From contig JAKUCV010003350.1 of assembly GCA_028386065.3 (NCBI GenBank), positions 1 through 64,000 of the forward strand: 64,000 bases of DNA. The letters are read 5' to 3'. A program made the translations under genes and the position numbers. This stretch comes from Turnera subulata. Lineage: Eukaryota > Streptophyta > Magnoliopsida > Malpighiales > Passifloraceae. Under the pieces are notes generated by a model that worked only from the letters and a program-made list of their open reading frames with translations, ran no database searches and was not told where the DNA came from. Shown piece by piece: positions 23,398 to 38,074 of the stretch (positions within the stretch are counted from its first letter, which is position 1; the number at the start of each line of letters is the position of its first letter).

Positions 23398-26300
23398 TCA
23401 TGACTGCCAGAACAGCTCAAAATCGTTACTATACAGTGAGCGGTCTTGAATCTCCTGATTTGCAACGTGCCAATTCACAAGTTGAGATTGTAACATTTTA
23501 CACACAACGAGACCAGCCGGAAAAATCCACCATTCGCTTTCATCCCTGCACCAGAATCACCAGACATAGAGGAACATGTTATGAATCTTTAACTTAAACT
23601 CCCCATCATAACATACATGCATTAAATTAAAGAATCAACTCACATGCTAATATTCCACGGTTGAAAGGGAACCTTTTTACTTGAGGACGATTGAGTGCTG
23701 TAGTGAATATATCCACAGAGAAATGCAACAAACTGGCAGAGTCATAAAATAATAGATCAAAATGGGAACCCAATGGTCGATCACCCATGCCTTGATGCAG
23801 GCAAGGCTTCAACGTTGAATACTTATACAGCTTATTTTGAATATGAGTATGTACTTTTTTCTGCTGACAATAAGAAAAGGAGTAAAGGAGCCAATACTAT
23901 GGCTTACACTATCATGAGTTCCAGTCCATAAAAGTCTCGAAAGATCAATATTATGATGCAACAAGAGAATGTACAAGAAAACAACAACCAGTAACTGATG
24001 TATGGTGATTTATCTTTCTCTCTTTTCTTGTTTTTTTTTTTTTTGAGTTCTATTTTTGGATAGACTGATAGTTGAGTGTATAGTAAGATTACAGTGGATT
24101 CAAAGGGATAAGGTGGATAATATCCCTATATGCATATAAAACCTCTTTACCATCAAATACAAAGGAGAAAAAAATAAAATTCCCCATAGGATGGGAGATT
24201 ATATGTTGAACCTTCATAAGGTTACACAGAAATTACATATAAATTTGAGGGAAAGAAACGAAACCTCACTTGGTGAATAGTAAACAATAAGTGTAAAAAA
24301 TTTTACAACCTAACAGGAAAAGGGTTAAAACAGAATTTTGAGTAGACAAAAAGAATAGACAAAATTGGAATGTAATTGAAGAGAGAAACCGAACAAATTG
24401 TATTTGAAATGGTGGACGTAAATAAAACAAAGGGTCGAGGAAAACAGAAAATCAACTGGGAAGAAATGCACTTTTAGTATATTGCATATGTAGTATACAA
24501 TAAGAAGTTTATGCAGAAAATACGATAGCTTGAGAAGAGGGTAATGCAACTTACAACATTAATCAAGGATGTAACGTTCCATAGCGCATAGATACGAGCA
24601 AGGCCTGCAGAGCGCCTAGGCCCATGACTAAATAAAGCATTGATTCCAGCAGGAAAAGGGAGAAGAATACCAAGAGGTAAAATAAACAAAACCAAAAATA
24701 CATCCACCAACGAAATCGAATACAACTGAAGCAAAGTAAGCAAGACCAAGCTAAAATCTCCTAACAGTAGCATTGAGATGACCAAACCAACAAGATCCTG
24801 CAACAACAAAAGAAATGAATGAAAGTTGAATTTCTAGAGAACCCTCACAAGAAAATGAAACTTCCCATATTAGCATCAATATTACCTGGTGGCCAACAGG
24901 TTTTGTATTATGAACTATAAAAGAGATCAGGAAAAATAAATCTCTCTTCTCATGAAGTGTCCGTAAGGTGTTAGCATCTATAATCCCCCCATAACCCTTT
25001 TTCTGGCGCGTTAAACTGTCAGCAGTCCCATGAGATTGGTTTAAGTGCATAGATTCTCCCTGATGACCACCAAATGGATCTTCTCCATGCGCATTCTTCA
25101 CACTGGTAACCAAGGATAGTGACAAAAACAAGTAAAATATAATTAAGCAAGCACGTGTTGATAATACAATAACTATACATATCAGAAAAATAACATCGTG
25201 CACACATATCTAGCAACCACAAACCACAAATTTAAGTCAACATCACAAGCATCAACTCAATCACCATGTTCCAAACAAGTTAGTGTATGAATGAAGGTCT
25301 ATCATTTCCACTTTGCATGAACACTACTAATAAGCCTAGTGTTTCCTAAAAGATTCTGATATTGCAAATCTTAAACATCTACACTAGCTTCGTAATAGCA
25401 AAAATGTAGCATAACCGGCTGTGATCATCATTTGATGACTATACACCATACCATAGTGGATGTACAGCAACCAATAAAGTCATTTGTATTGGTAGTTAGC
25501 AAATGGAGATAGCATTCCAGTAAACACATGATAAGCCAATACCGTGTTCCTATGGCAGTTTGTTTGGCCTCATCAAAGCTTTCAATAGGCAAACGTTCAT
25601 TTTCTTCAATAGCATAGACCATAAGCCCATACTGACAGTAACCACCAGAAGCGGCCTGAAACCAGGCAAGATCTACACGTAGCCCATGATTTCTCAGGGC
25701 AGGATTAGCGTGAGTTTCAAGCCACCCAAGGACAGATCGAAATGTCTTCCGTAACCGCCCACAGCGAACTAAGCGCAACTGGGCATTCAAACCAGCCACC
25801 ATTCGGTACCAAATTGTAGGGGGGACCAACTGCAAACAGGAAAAAATGAATAGATGACTCAAACATCTTCTTCATAACAATAAAAATGTAGGTAATGAGA
25901 ACTTGGTAACTAAAGAATTTCTATAAATCAAATAACAAACCTGGCTCATGAGGCTCGTAAGAATATTATCACTTTGAATTGAAAAAGGTGCCATATAACT
26001 TCCATCACCCCCAAAAAGTATTGACATTGGAAATCTTTGATTGAGACGAGGAGGAAGATCAGTTCTTTTTTCATCTCCCCCAAGAAAGAAGTCCACGTAT
26101 GCTAGCATTAGATCTGAAGTTGCAGCTATCTGCAGTAAGAGAGGGGAATGATTTGAAGATGAAGACCATGTGGAGCCAAAGCATAAGCTAGTCACTATAT
26201 ACTAAGTCTAATGACCCAGAGAGGAAAATAAGCCATAAGTTAAATATAAAATACAAAAATATCTAAGATATATATCTGATGTCATATGACCAGATAATAA

Positions 26301-29300
26301 GATAGTACTTGGAACTAACATGTATTGGCAACAAAATCAAACTACAAATTCTGGAAAGTAAGCCGTACACCAAGTAGTTCCTCGGGGAGAAATGATACCA
26401 TGTTCAATTATCAAAATAAAGAAATGGACATGATACAAATAATCCATTCCTAAATCTAATGCAACAAAACAGACCAAATATTTGATGTAAACTAACCTTA
26501 AGCCCTTCATAGAGAGCTCTTGAGCGGCAAGAACGCAAGCAAGCATGGTCGTACTCTGAACGAACAAATTCGCGTAGTCTTTGCAATTTGATTCTTCTTC
26601 GCCATTGCTGCCATGACCATGCAAGGGGATATGCAAAAACAGAAAGAATGGTATACATGGCACCTTCCCACCATTGGTAAGCAGCTAGACCATTAATCTC
26701 ATCAACAAATGTATTGAACGCACCCTCATATCTGCAGGTCAAACAATGAGAGAACAATACAACCTTGCAGTGAAAGATGATCAAAATTACAAAAAAGAAT
26801 GAAAATCACTTTTCATGAACACAGAGCTAATCCATTAAATGATGGAAGCTCCAACTTACACAATTTCTTTTATTTGTTCTGGAGGACTGTGTGGAAGATG
26901 CCAAGGTTCACTGAAAGTATTACATCCCATAAAATACATCCTGTGCACATGACTCTGAGATTCCTCAACTCTATTTGTTTCCAACACCTGAAAAAGTGAA
27001 TGCAACACATCAAGCTCCAAACCACCACACAAATGAAGCCACCCTTCAAAGAAAAGAAGCAGACGTGACAACTTAGGCAAGTGATTTCCAAATATCCATA
27101 AATCAGGCTCAGAGCATGGAGTAAACCTCATTTAATGACTCCAAGAAAGGGAAGGAGTGATCTATTTGTGAGCCATGTTGAGTGGGAGCTGGGCCAGGTA
27201 ATTCATCAACCCCAACAAATTTCATCCGGGCAACACTAAGCACCAGTGCTAAGAGGATGAGAAGACCTATGAGCAGAAGACCAAATAACCATGGCCCACC
27301 AAAAGTGTATATCAACTCTTCCAGGGCTGTATAACAATTTGGCATGTGAAATCTGTCTGAAATGCATTTGTAGGGACAAGGCGTTTCAGCAATGCCACCT
27401 GTTAAAGACAGCACTGTGAGTATTTACCATTATTTAACAGGAGTTCCATAATTTACTCTAGTTCTACAAAGACATGTATAAGAATGTGCCTTTTCATTTA
27501 TTCCAACTATCTAGAGACAATTAATTTATTCATTTATCATTTCATGCATTAATGATGAGTGCAGTGTGCCTCTTTGAGTTCTTTGTTCATCTCAAAACTA
27601 AATTTTATAGGTTTTAGTTTTCAAAAAATTTATTAAGTGCTAGGACCCAACCATCTAATACACCTATGATACTTGCTATGGCGCCTAGCCAAATCCTTCA
27701 CTGTTTATAAACAAAATGCAGTTACAAGACTGTAAAAGTCCAGATGATTGATAGGCTAGAATGAAGTATTTAATGTACCTCGCACGACAATATATACAGC
27801 ACGATGAGGAAGCTCATCAGCTGGGCATTGATGGCAAAGAGACCTATCAGATCCAGTAACGTTCTTATATGTGCCCGGAGGGCATTCCTGCTCAAATTAA
27901 AAAATTACAGAAAAAAATAAACAATTCAGTAAGAAAAGGTAAACTGCAATTACAACCTCATCTCAAAGTTTATGCAACTATTGTCATAACATAAATGTCT
28001 GAACCAAGTAGACAAGTCAACAGGTCCAAACCAACAATAGCACATCAGATATCACATTATTTTTTACTCCTAACCAGTTCACTGGAAGCAAGATCGAAGT
28101 CCTGTATAGCGCACACAAATGCTCAACAAACAGAAAGGCAGATATCAGTCGATAAGTAAAATATATGAACACATAATGTCCAGAATCACACACCTCACAA
28201 AAAGTTCCATAGAGCCCTTTTGGGCAAGGTTTCCCAGTCATTGTACCATTTTCTCCAGTACCATCCTTCTCTCGGGCCAATCCTCCCCTGTGACAGTTGA
28301 AAGCTATTAAAACATAGTGCATAACAGAAGGTAAAAAAATTTAGCGCCAAAGTTGCTCATAGAAGATGGAATACAACTTTCACCGGAATTAAATGAATGC
28401 CAACTATATTAACATAAAAGCAATAGAAGGAAAATTATAGTCTTAGAAAGTTCATTCAAAATAATGCTCCGATGGGTACTTAATGCAAGGTGATGACACC
28501 ATGGAAGCACAGAATTCATGGCCTACTAACAGTGAAGGTAACTGTTTAAGCATTCCCATCCCATTTGCATATTTACTGTTATGATCTAGCTGTGAGAGGT
28601 GTTGACCAGCCAACATCCCAGTTGGAACACCACAATGAAATCAATTTCTCGGGTTCATATTAATAATTTAGCTAAACAATCAAGACAACCATAACAGAAC
28701 TGGAAAGCATGTCCTGTTAAAAGCTACTATATTGATCATCCTCTAGCAACCATAGAAATCATCAGCACAGTGTTCTAGCAACCATAGAAATCATCAGCAC
28801 AGTGTAAACAATTAATATATGGATACATAGATACAAACCCTGTATGAATGTTCCCTTTGACACTAGCAATTGGCTGGTACACATCTCCAGTTGGAATGTC
28901 TGACCAATGGAAGTGAACCCTTCCACCACCTCCTCCACCACTCCCTTTCGGGCTGCCATATCCTCCAGCACTTGAAAGCACAGCAGACTGACCAAGCTCT
29001 AACGTATGCAAAAATAAAAGTACGGTTCCTCCAGAACCGCCACCAGGACTATTGGTGACATTACTCATAAAAGCATAGCCTGCTTGCACGAGATTTCCTT
29101 TAGAACTTTCTCCATCAGCTCTCACTGAACCTTCAACAGTCAAACTTGATAAAGGATGCTCCAATGAACCCATTACTGATCAGGAGACATGAAAACAGAG
29201 GGGTCATCAGGTAAAAGAAAAATGGTACAGCAACAGACAGCCAACTTTCTTCAAATGCAAAACAAAAGATAACCAAACCCCAACTCATTTTTCAAAATCA

Positions 29301-32300
29301 ATGGCCACATCAAAACCCACACTGACAGATCGCAATCCCTTACTGGCTTTAGCCACCCTCCAATAATAACATAGCAGATGTCGAACAAATATTAAGCATC
29401 TAAGAGATTAGTACCAAAGAATTCTACATAGCAAGCAAGTCCCCGCACAATTGTCTGGTTAATTGGGGACAGAGCTTACCTATAATACCACCACCAGCAG
29501 TTGAGCCAGCTGAGCTTTCATCTCCACTTCCACTACCAAGTTCACAAGGTAACTCTGCATTTCCATATGCAACACCGCCTTCAATACAACTATCATTGTA
29601 ACATCCCATGCCCCCTTTACCACCATGACCGCCACCACTTCCAATGCCATTGCTTAAGAACTTCCCTTTGCCAATACCACCAATGCAGCCTGCATACATA
29701 ACAATCTCCCTGTAATCCAATCTATCCACCTAAAAGCTATTTCTACAAGCAAACTTATCTTCCATCCTTGTTTTTGGTTGATAAATGAACTAAAAGATAT
29801 TTAGTAACCATACAAAATTCAATGTGGAGGGGGGAGAGATTTTAAGTGATTGCATAAGAACATGACAACTGTTGATAACCACAACAGAAATTTAAAACAG
29901 AAAAACGAAAGTATACCCATTCCAGAGGCACTAATTGCTCCAGCAGATGGGACAGATACAGTTCTTGCCCGATGGAAATGAACAACAGATCCTTTTATAA
30001 GTCCTTCAACAGTGATATCCTCCACCCGGCAAATCTGAATTTTCAGAAAATATAGAAGTCAAATAAGCTGAAATATCCATCCTCATCATAACATGCAGCC
30101 TCGTTTCATCATCACCTGAAGAGTAAAAGAAAGGGACGAATTCACATTGCAATCTTCAGGAGGATGAAGTAGTTCAACAGGGCAATCTTCACGTTCACAA
30201 TGGAGCCTTGGCATACTAAAACCACAGAACTAGGGTAAGTTAAAACACACACACAGAAGAAGGTGTACGAAAATGTGAACTTACACAGCATCACTGGTTG
30301 CATTTTCACGAGGACCACTCAAAACAGATCCAGATCCAACCTACACAAAAAGCAGAAGTGATCATTGCTGTGGCCACAAGTGAATAGGAAATTATATTCT
30401 TACATGTGCAATTCGAGACCATATTCATAAACCTTGGGCATCCAAAACGTTGATTTTTCTCATACATTCTAAGGCAGAGTGAAAAGCTACTTAATAGCAG
30501 CACCGCTTAGTGATAGGAACTGAGTAATTAGTACTGACAATAGAAGAGGTGCAACCAGCAATCACTGGGCTATTGTTACTGAAACTCAATGGACATCAGC
30601 AAGCTAGTATCATAAAACCATTCACAGTATAAATAAGCCTGAAAATAACCATTGCACAACAAACTAATGCAGGGATATATGCTTCCGCAGCAATATACTC
30701 GATTGAGAGGCAAGAACAATAAAGAAATATAATTATATTACTATGCCGTAATGTCAAAGCACAGTAAATACTCTCTGTCATCTCAAGAAAGAGAAAATTT
30801 TAGTGCAATAAATATTATGTTAATTCCAACAAATATCATTCATCCAACTCACCAATTACCTCTTATCACCAAAAATCCAGTGTGAAAGTTAAATTTACCA
30901 TGCAGCAAAGGCTACAGTCAAGGCCATATTGAAAGCCAACCCATTCTTTTGAACTTCCTAGAATGGACAGTTACGATGCAGTATCAAAAAACCAATTGCC
31001 AATCAAACAAGCGATATGATAAAATGAGCATCAGAACTCAGAAGGTGCAGATCACCAATGAGACAAATGTGCTCCAACGTTACAAGCCATTCATTTACCA
31101 AAAAAAGAAAGGACATAAAACTACAACTAGCCCACGAAAGCACAAAAGAAAAATTTACAGCTCAACAAAGGCTGTAGCACTGATGAGAGTTACTAGTAGA
31201 AAACTGCAGCTTACATGGATACTATAAAACAGCGAGAGAACCAAACGTTGAGCTTCAATTCGATTTCCAGGTCCCGACAAATTTAGCAAACCTTGCCCGT
31301 GAACACCCAGATTCGCATCGGAGTATATGACAGATGATTCCTGTTTTATCCCAAGGAAAAAATAAATAAATGTCACAGAAAATGCATCACAGCAACAAAT
31401 TGAGAAAATAGATATTATGGTTGGTCTCATACCTTAAGCACAACTAAATTACTGGCCTCAAGCAAAGAGGTTGCAACAGCTACATCCTCACCGCCATCTA
31501 TAAGCATTTGGGAATTCCACATTAAGAACATTTTTACACTCATGCGCAAAGCACCATATACCTGAAGAGTGACAAGAAAACGCCAAATGTATCAATAATT
31601 ATATGCATACAAGCAACATAAGAAGCCTCATACAAGCCCCATAAGCTGATAAGTCAATGCACCTGCAAATACTGCAGGAACAGAACAATCAAAATAAGCA
31701 GAAAACCAATCATCTAATCAAACTAAGTCATCTCCAAGGGGGCAGGTGTTAGTGCTTCAGATGCAAAGGTTATCACTGCATCATGCATGAAAGGATATTA
31801 CAGAGACTAAGAACATAGTCATACCATAGCACAAGCCAATATGCCCAACATCACCACAGGCATTTAAGAAGCTTCAATAAGTTTAAGTGAACAAAAGTTT
31901 GGTAAACAGAAGGCAAAAACAAGGATACTTCGACGCACATACTGAGAAGCACATGCAGCAGAAATGTATAAGAAAAAAATGAAGAAAAACGGCCCAGGTT
32001 CGAGGAGAGCAATTTTGGCAACAAAACTGGAAATGAAGCACAGCATAAGAGGGAAGGAATAACGCAGGATTTTCATACTCCCACGTCAAAGTTCTGGCAC
32101 ATTTCAGAAAATCATCATGCAAAGTAGCCATAGCAAAGAACATCAAGCCATGCAAAGACATCAGGTGAAGTAGACGTAGCACACCTTAATGACAGAGTCA
32201 CTCATTAGTAATTCTTCTGCTAATAGTTCAAACTCTGACGAAGCGTAATGAGCAAGCCCAAAGCTTAACATCCCATGGCACAACAGGCTTATCTGTCCTT

Positions 32301-35134
32301 GAACCTATAAATTGCATCAGAATTAGCTCTAACTGTGATTATATCCATTAAAGAATATGTGCGTGAGTCCAGAAATTATATGCAAGGACATCTAGAATAA
32401 ATAAGAAAACCAACAAGTAAAATAACAAAAAGAGAAACTTTCAAACAAATAAAATTTCACAAACCTGGACACGACTCCAGAGCAAGGGAACAGCAGCCCT
32501 AGCATGATTCCGTACGTAAACATTGGTCCAAAGAGGTTGATAAGGAAACTCTAATAGAAGTGTATCTGTATCTGTCGACATATTATTATTGCTGACAATA
32601 AGGCTCCGAGGAACAGCATCATATAAAGTTCCAGCACCACCAGCATTTGTTGGACAACCAAGGCTCTTTCCTCCTGAAAATATAGCAAGAAAGCATGCAT
32701 ATCTAAGCATCTGCACAATCAATATATTGGCAAGTATACTAGAAGAAAGCTACAAACAATCAGATCTGACAACCAGCCAGAAATTGTAATCCCATTGACT
32801 ACAGATCAGCAGTGAGCCATGAAAACCCAGGGTATAAATATATACAAACAAACAAAATTCTAAGAAAAAAGAATGACAAGAGAAACTGGTTAGAAAGAGT
32901 ATAAATAAGGCAAATGAGGCCCAGCAAATAAGCTGATACTTTTAAAACAAACTAATAGTAACAACAACAGCAATAACAACAACAATAATAATAATAATAA
33001 CAGTAAGCTGATACTTCGCCTTTATAAAGAGGCTGATGCATCACCTACACAGAGAATTTACAGAATAAAAATAAAGGACAGAAAAAGGGCAGACAATGTT
33101 TACAAAAGAAAGAACTTAAATGTCAACAGTAACATATTGATGATGCCATCTTGACGACAAAGAGAGTCATGGTTCTTTTATAGAGACCTTATATGATCCT
33201 ATTCCTCAGTACCAGTAGTATGACTTTAAGGAAAATTCTATCCTTGCTGAAGCGCTTGCTTCACAGTCAGATATAGTATTGCAGTTCCCTGTTCTTCTTA
33301 AATATTAAATTTTTCTTATCAGTAATAATTTAAAATGACTATGAATATCTCATTTATTACAATTACAAAGAAGTTTTATTCAACCAAAATTGTTCAATAA
33401 GCTCGTTGATAACCATGATATAAGTTAGGAATGTAAAGAACGTCATAAGTCTCACCATGAACAAAAATTTGAGGCTCGTCATGCCTACTGAAAATGTCGA
33501 CTGAAACTCTTCCACCACCGCCACCCCCAAAACCATCACCTCCACAAGCACTTATCCTGCCACTTCCAGTCCTGCTCTTCACAGAGACACAGATTGTAGA
33601 AATAATAAAGCTCATAGAGAAAATACTTTAGCCAATGCAAGCTGAGTCAAATAAAGACCACTTCTATGAATCATTATAACCCCAAAGGCATCTATTCTCA
33701 TTCTGAGAACAAAATCCCAAATCGCACAACAGTTAATAGCCTTCCCACTTAAAAACCAAGGGTCCAGGTGCCCCAGAATAAGAAACTTCATATCAGAACT
33801 GATGTTTTCTATGTCGAACTAAAATTTAAATAATTATTAGGACGTATTCCACCCGCAGCTTCAGTTAATAGCAGATTATAGATAGGAGGACACTCTTAGA
33901 AAGAATTCTTCAGGTTCTCTCTTGCTATAGAAATTTCAATAGATATGTCCACGCAATTCTTACATAAACTTTCATCATAACGGTGCTCTGAAGCTCAGAA
34001 AGTGGGCCGTTCCGAAAGGGCTAGAGTCACGGTTATTTCAGATTACTGTTATGGAAACTCAAAAACTCAAGCAAATGGCCCGTATTTCTATAAATTCCAT
34101 AAAAAGAAAATGGCACTCGAGGAAACGTTAGAGCTTCAAACTTTGGTATCTTCGCCGCTCTTGCCAAACACTTGCATAAGTTCTTAATAAACAAATCTAC
34201 AATTACTGTCTTCCTAAACCAAAAAAATAACAAACCCTCACCGAGAAAATAAAGTTATCAACCAAAAAGAGAGAGTGATAAGAAATTACATTCTATAAGC
34301 CTTGATGTAGATGCTGCCACCAGAGCCCCCACCTCCTTTGACACCCGTGTCACCTCCATCCGCCAATAAAAACCCGTCCACAACCAGATACTCCGACACC
34401 GTCATCTTCACCCTCCCGCCCCCACCACCTCCATAATCCACTTCCTGGCTGGTAGTCCCACCTTTGCTCCCATAACTCACCGGCTTCTGCAGGCCCGACC
34501 ACGAATAAGCGTCCCCACCCCACACATCCTCCGGAAGCTTCGAGTGATCCACCAAGCAACACGCACCTCTCCCTCCGTGGCCCCCACCCGCCCCCTCAAT
34601 CCCCTGCGGCGTCCCACTCGTCTGTGCCGGTGGCCTCCCTGCCAGCCCCGTGGTGTTCACCACGGAGCCGTTCAAAAAGCTCGCATTATAGGCGTCGAGC
34701 TCGAAAGTACCGGCAACAATCGAGGAATTTACGGATAAGGTCAGGTTCCCGGTGATGTTGATCGTCACCGAGCAGCCGGAGATAGGGCAATGGAACCTAA
34801 CCGCGGGATGGATTATAAAATTTCCCTTCCCTTGTATGTACACGTCGCGAGTGAGGTTCACATCGGAGACTATCTGGCATGTGGTGTCCAGAGTGCCGAT
34901 GCCACCGAGATCGTCCGCGCATGACACCGACGGTGGGAGCGGCGGAGGCGGCGGCGGGGCCGGCGGAGAGTAGTCCTGGTGGAAGAGGTAGGCGTAACTG
35001 GAATCCAAATCGGTTATCGATAAACGGTTAGCTCCGTCGGCGGAGGAGGACAGAGCGAGGTTAGTCGAGGTTAAGGTTAGGGCAGTTACAAAAATGACGA
35101 AATCGAAGAGAGTGGGAGAGCGAAATCGAGCCAT
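23398..35134 (-). CDS. Large glycine-rich polytopic membrane protein, function unknown
   Basis: Plant-conserved 'glycine-rich protein' related to Arabidopsis AT4G32920/AT5G11700/AT5G47020; its role is not established. Twenty-two exons: 35134-34290, 33571-33456, 32673-32465, 32304-32185, 31561-31433, 31340-31215, 30340-30285, 30215-30116, 30034-29917, 29689-29480, 29175-28839, 28287-28194, 27887-27779, 27398-27127, 26987-26860, 26731-26497, 26129-25941, 25829-25543, 25102-24886, 24797-24555, 23732-23644, 23545-23398. They join to 1,458 residues. In order: signal peptide (1 to about 28), a proline run near residue 60, many NxT/S sites and glycine clusters (GGGGGGRV) through the extracellular part, a Cys-rich module (about 789-880, CPKGLYGTFCE...), a first membrane span near 890-912, a cytosolic-looking Arg-rich part, and a C-terminal cluster of spans near 1299-1390. 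The ending FELFWQS matches the family, so it appears complete. Confidence 0.92.
32961..33000 (+). repeat. AAC/AAT trinucleotide microsatellite in an intron
   Basis: Interrupted (AAC)n followed by (AAT)n within an intron of the glycine-rich protein gene. Confidence 0.85.
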
Positions 35135-38074
35135 TCACTGGTTGTGTAAGTCATTAGAATGGAGAGCTAAGATTGGTTCTGGATGGAGTTGATTGGAAAT
35201 GAAAACAAACGCATTTAGATATTAGGAGCAGCATAGGAGCAAAATTTGTGTAAAAACAAAGGTATAGAGGAAAAATTCAATGGAACCGAAAACCCTAGAA
35301 ATGGTTTCTCTGCAAATAGAAAGAGAAAGGGTGGGGGGTGGCCTAAGAGAGAGGGGAGGAAGGGGGCAGAGAAGCTGAGAGAGAAAGGAGGAAAGAGAAA
35401 CTTTACAGGGGGCGATGTTAAAAAAGATATGATAAATGAAACTTGAGTTCACGTGAGCTTGGATTCGATTTGGATTGTTATTGGTCGAAGGTGAGTAACT
35501 TTTCCTTTTCTTGTGGACTTTCAGGGACTTTAACCAATGGGATATTTATTGGATGGGCCTTTTAAAAGCTCCTGATGAATCACAGGTGAGATGAAGGAGC
35601 GTTTATATCACGCGATGTATTAGGTAGCATATCAAAGGGCTTCCATTTGTCCAAAGGTAAAGTGTTTAGACGGTGGAAACACAAACAACAGATTTTGCCT
35701 CGGGATTTGATGGTTTTATGTTGTGGGGTAGTGGCCACGCGCGGTTATATAACGGGTGATCCAAAAGAAGGCATAACGTGGAGGAGCCAAAACCCCGTAA
35801 AAACCTAGTATATTTGAAAAAACGCTGTGATTTAAACAAAAGGTTAATAACTAATTAACTAGTAGTAATAATAATAATGATAATGATAATTTGCAGCTGT
35901 TTGCGTGACTCGCATGGATACCACCACCATAATATAAATTTAAAACTAAAAAATGGCTTGCATGTAAAACATAGCCATAGCCTATTGTGGATGGTTAAAT
36001 ACTAGTAGTAAGTAAAATTAAATACACCAGCAAACTGTCAAAATCAAATGCAGGTTTCACGTTAATCAAAATCCAAGGTGCCTTGGCATAGCGGGCGATG
36101 ACTCATGAATTAAACCAAAACGAATGGGGGCGATGCGTTACTTGATCCAAAGCCAAATGGTATGAACTATGGACACGCGTAGCTACGGCATATCAGTGTG
36201 TGGCTTAGTCACCTGAGCTGTATGGGTGTATATACAGCTTTGTGGGTGTTAATGACTTGTGCAGGGTTGAAACGAGGCTGGTTTGTGGAGAATCTGTTGC
36301 CCCATTTGGTAATCCATGTATTTACCTGCTGCTGCCACATTTTTCATTTTTTTGGTCACGATCCCCTCATCACCCACTTCCTGCGAATTTATATGCCTAT
36401 AAAGAGTTCAGAATATCCTGTTCGTTATACACAAGCCTCCCAATCGCATCACTTTATATCATTTTGTGAGAATTTTCTGGAAAACGTATACACAAAGAAT
36501 TGCCCTTTATCTTGTGAAGTTTGCATCATCTTTATAACTTTGTCTTTTTTGTGCTTTTTATTTCCCAACAGCTCCGCCATAGCCAATAAGCTGCTTTTTC
36601 CTTTTGCGAACAAGATAAAAAAAAAAAAAATTAACACCAACTGATTGTATCACTATCTATTCGCCTTCAACTCCCCCGTTGCTCCGATAAGAGACTTTAT
36701 ATTATTTTCTGGACAAGCCAGAGAGGAACATAAAGTAGCCGACATTATCACTTTCTTTTCATTTATCATTCGTAATGAAAATAACCAATTAGCGGATTAT
36801 ATCAGATTTATTTTCATATCTAATCCGTAGCTTCAACTTACGTCGAGTAGATTGCTGCCCAAATGTCATGTCAAGGTGGCATCCGTCAATCACAAAGAAT
36901 TTGGTATTCTAAGCCCAACCCACTTTTCAGTTTGAAACTAAACTCGATTCAGTTCTGGTATCAAGTTTTAGCCGATTAATTAATTAATACCGGAAGTGCG
37001 GAGACATGTCTTGTTGCGCTTTAATTACCTGGTCTGACGGTTTCTTTTACACTTTCTGCGTATTTAATTATGTCATTTTATGTGGGAGCAGGTGTATGAA
37101 AATAATGTTGATCCGTCTGATAAAGAAGACGCTTCTAGAGAAATTATATAGTCCCTGTTGTGCTATTATGGGATTACTCACTCCATTATTCTCATGGTTC
37201 CATTGAGTTGGTCCGTTAGATTTGATCCATTAAATTCTCCAAGATTTAGACCTTACATTACAAGTTGACATGTCGGCAGGAAGTAATTAAAAAGTTAAAA
37301 AAGGAAAAAGGAAATTGGTTTCGGATTTGGGTCACCTGACTCCAGAAAATGAGTATCTAAAGTCTTGCTGATGAATGAGTATCAAAAGTCGAAAGTAACC
37401 AAGTTTGATTCTGCAAAAATCCAGGAATTCCACCCATCATCCACTTTTAAGAATATGACTACGTCTCATACCACGAACCAACACAACAACCATGGATTGC
37501 TGATTCAAATCCAGCAAATCCTGGTACTCCTCTCATCCACAAAGCTTGACTTTAAAGCAGACTTTCGTGAACCATACCCAAGAAAGTCTAATACAATATA
37601 CTCCAGTATTTACCCCTACAAGTTGTTTATTGTATATATACAACCAAAATCAAAGTCTTGGAGAAAAAACAAGCTACAATATGTAAATTTTAATACGCCA
37701 CCTGATCGGCAAACACAAAACATAGACTTGACTGTGCTTTTCCTGTCCTGACAAGAGGACAGATGTGATTGCAAGGTATAGTGATGTGAACTCACAGTAG
37801 GCTTCGAGTAATTCTAAATGTACCAGAAGACCCGTAATGGAATAATGCCCAGCCGACAGGATTGAAGGACGGAAAGCCAACCACCAAATTTCTTGCAGAT
37901 TCACAAAAGCAACTTTAGTCTCTTGTAGGTCTACTCTCTTCCTTTTTCTAGTCAACCTGTCTACGTATAAAGTGATAGGTATGAGTCAAGTTTCCAATCG
38001 AATTTCTATCAAAAAAAAGTTTCCAATCTAATCTCCCAAGGAAGGTATTATGCGAGCCGAGGATAGTGCTTACA
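35135..38074. other. Spacer between the glycine-rich protein gene and SIG5
   Basis: 35270-35410 is strongly purine-rich on the plus strand and probably forms the leader of the minus-strand gene. The rest is AT-rich with no frame I can assign; the 36198-36644 and 37674-37955 frames look like chance. The region next to 38074 should hold the SIG5 3' UTR. No RNA gene was recognised. Confidence 0.5.

Noticed and set aside
32941..33003. Short repeats suggestive of a CRISPR-like array
   Set aside because: It is a simple trinucleotide microsatellite in an intron; no repeat-spacer pattern, and the genome is a plant.
36198..36644. 148-residue frame in the GRP-SIG5 spacer
   Set aside because: No domain, ends in a poly(A)-encoded Lys run, overlapping frames on both strands; chance is more likely.
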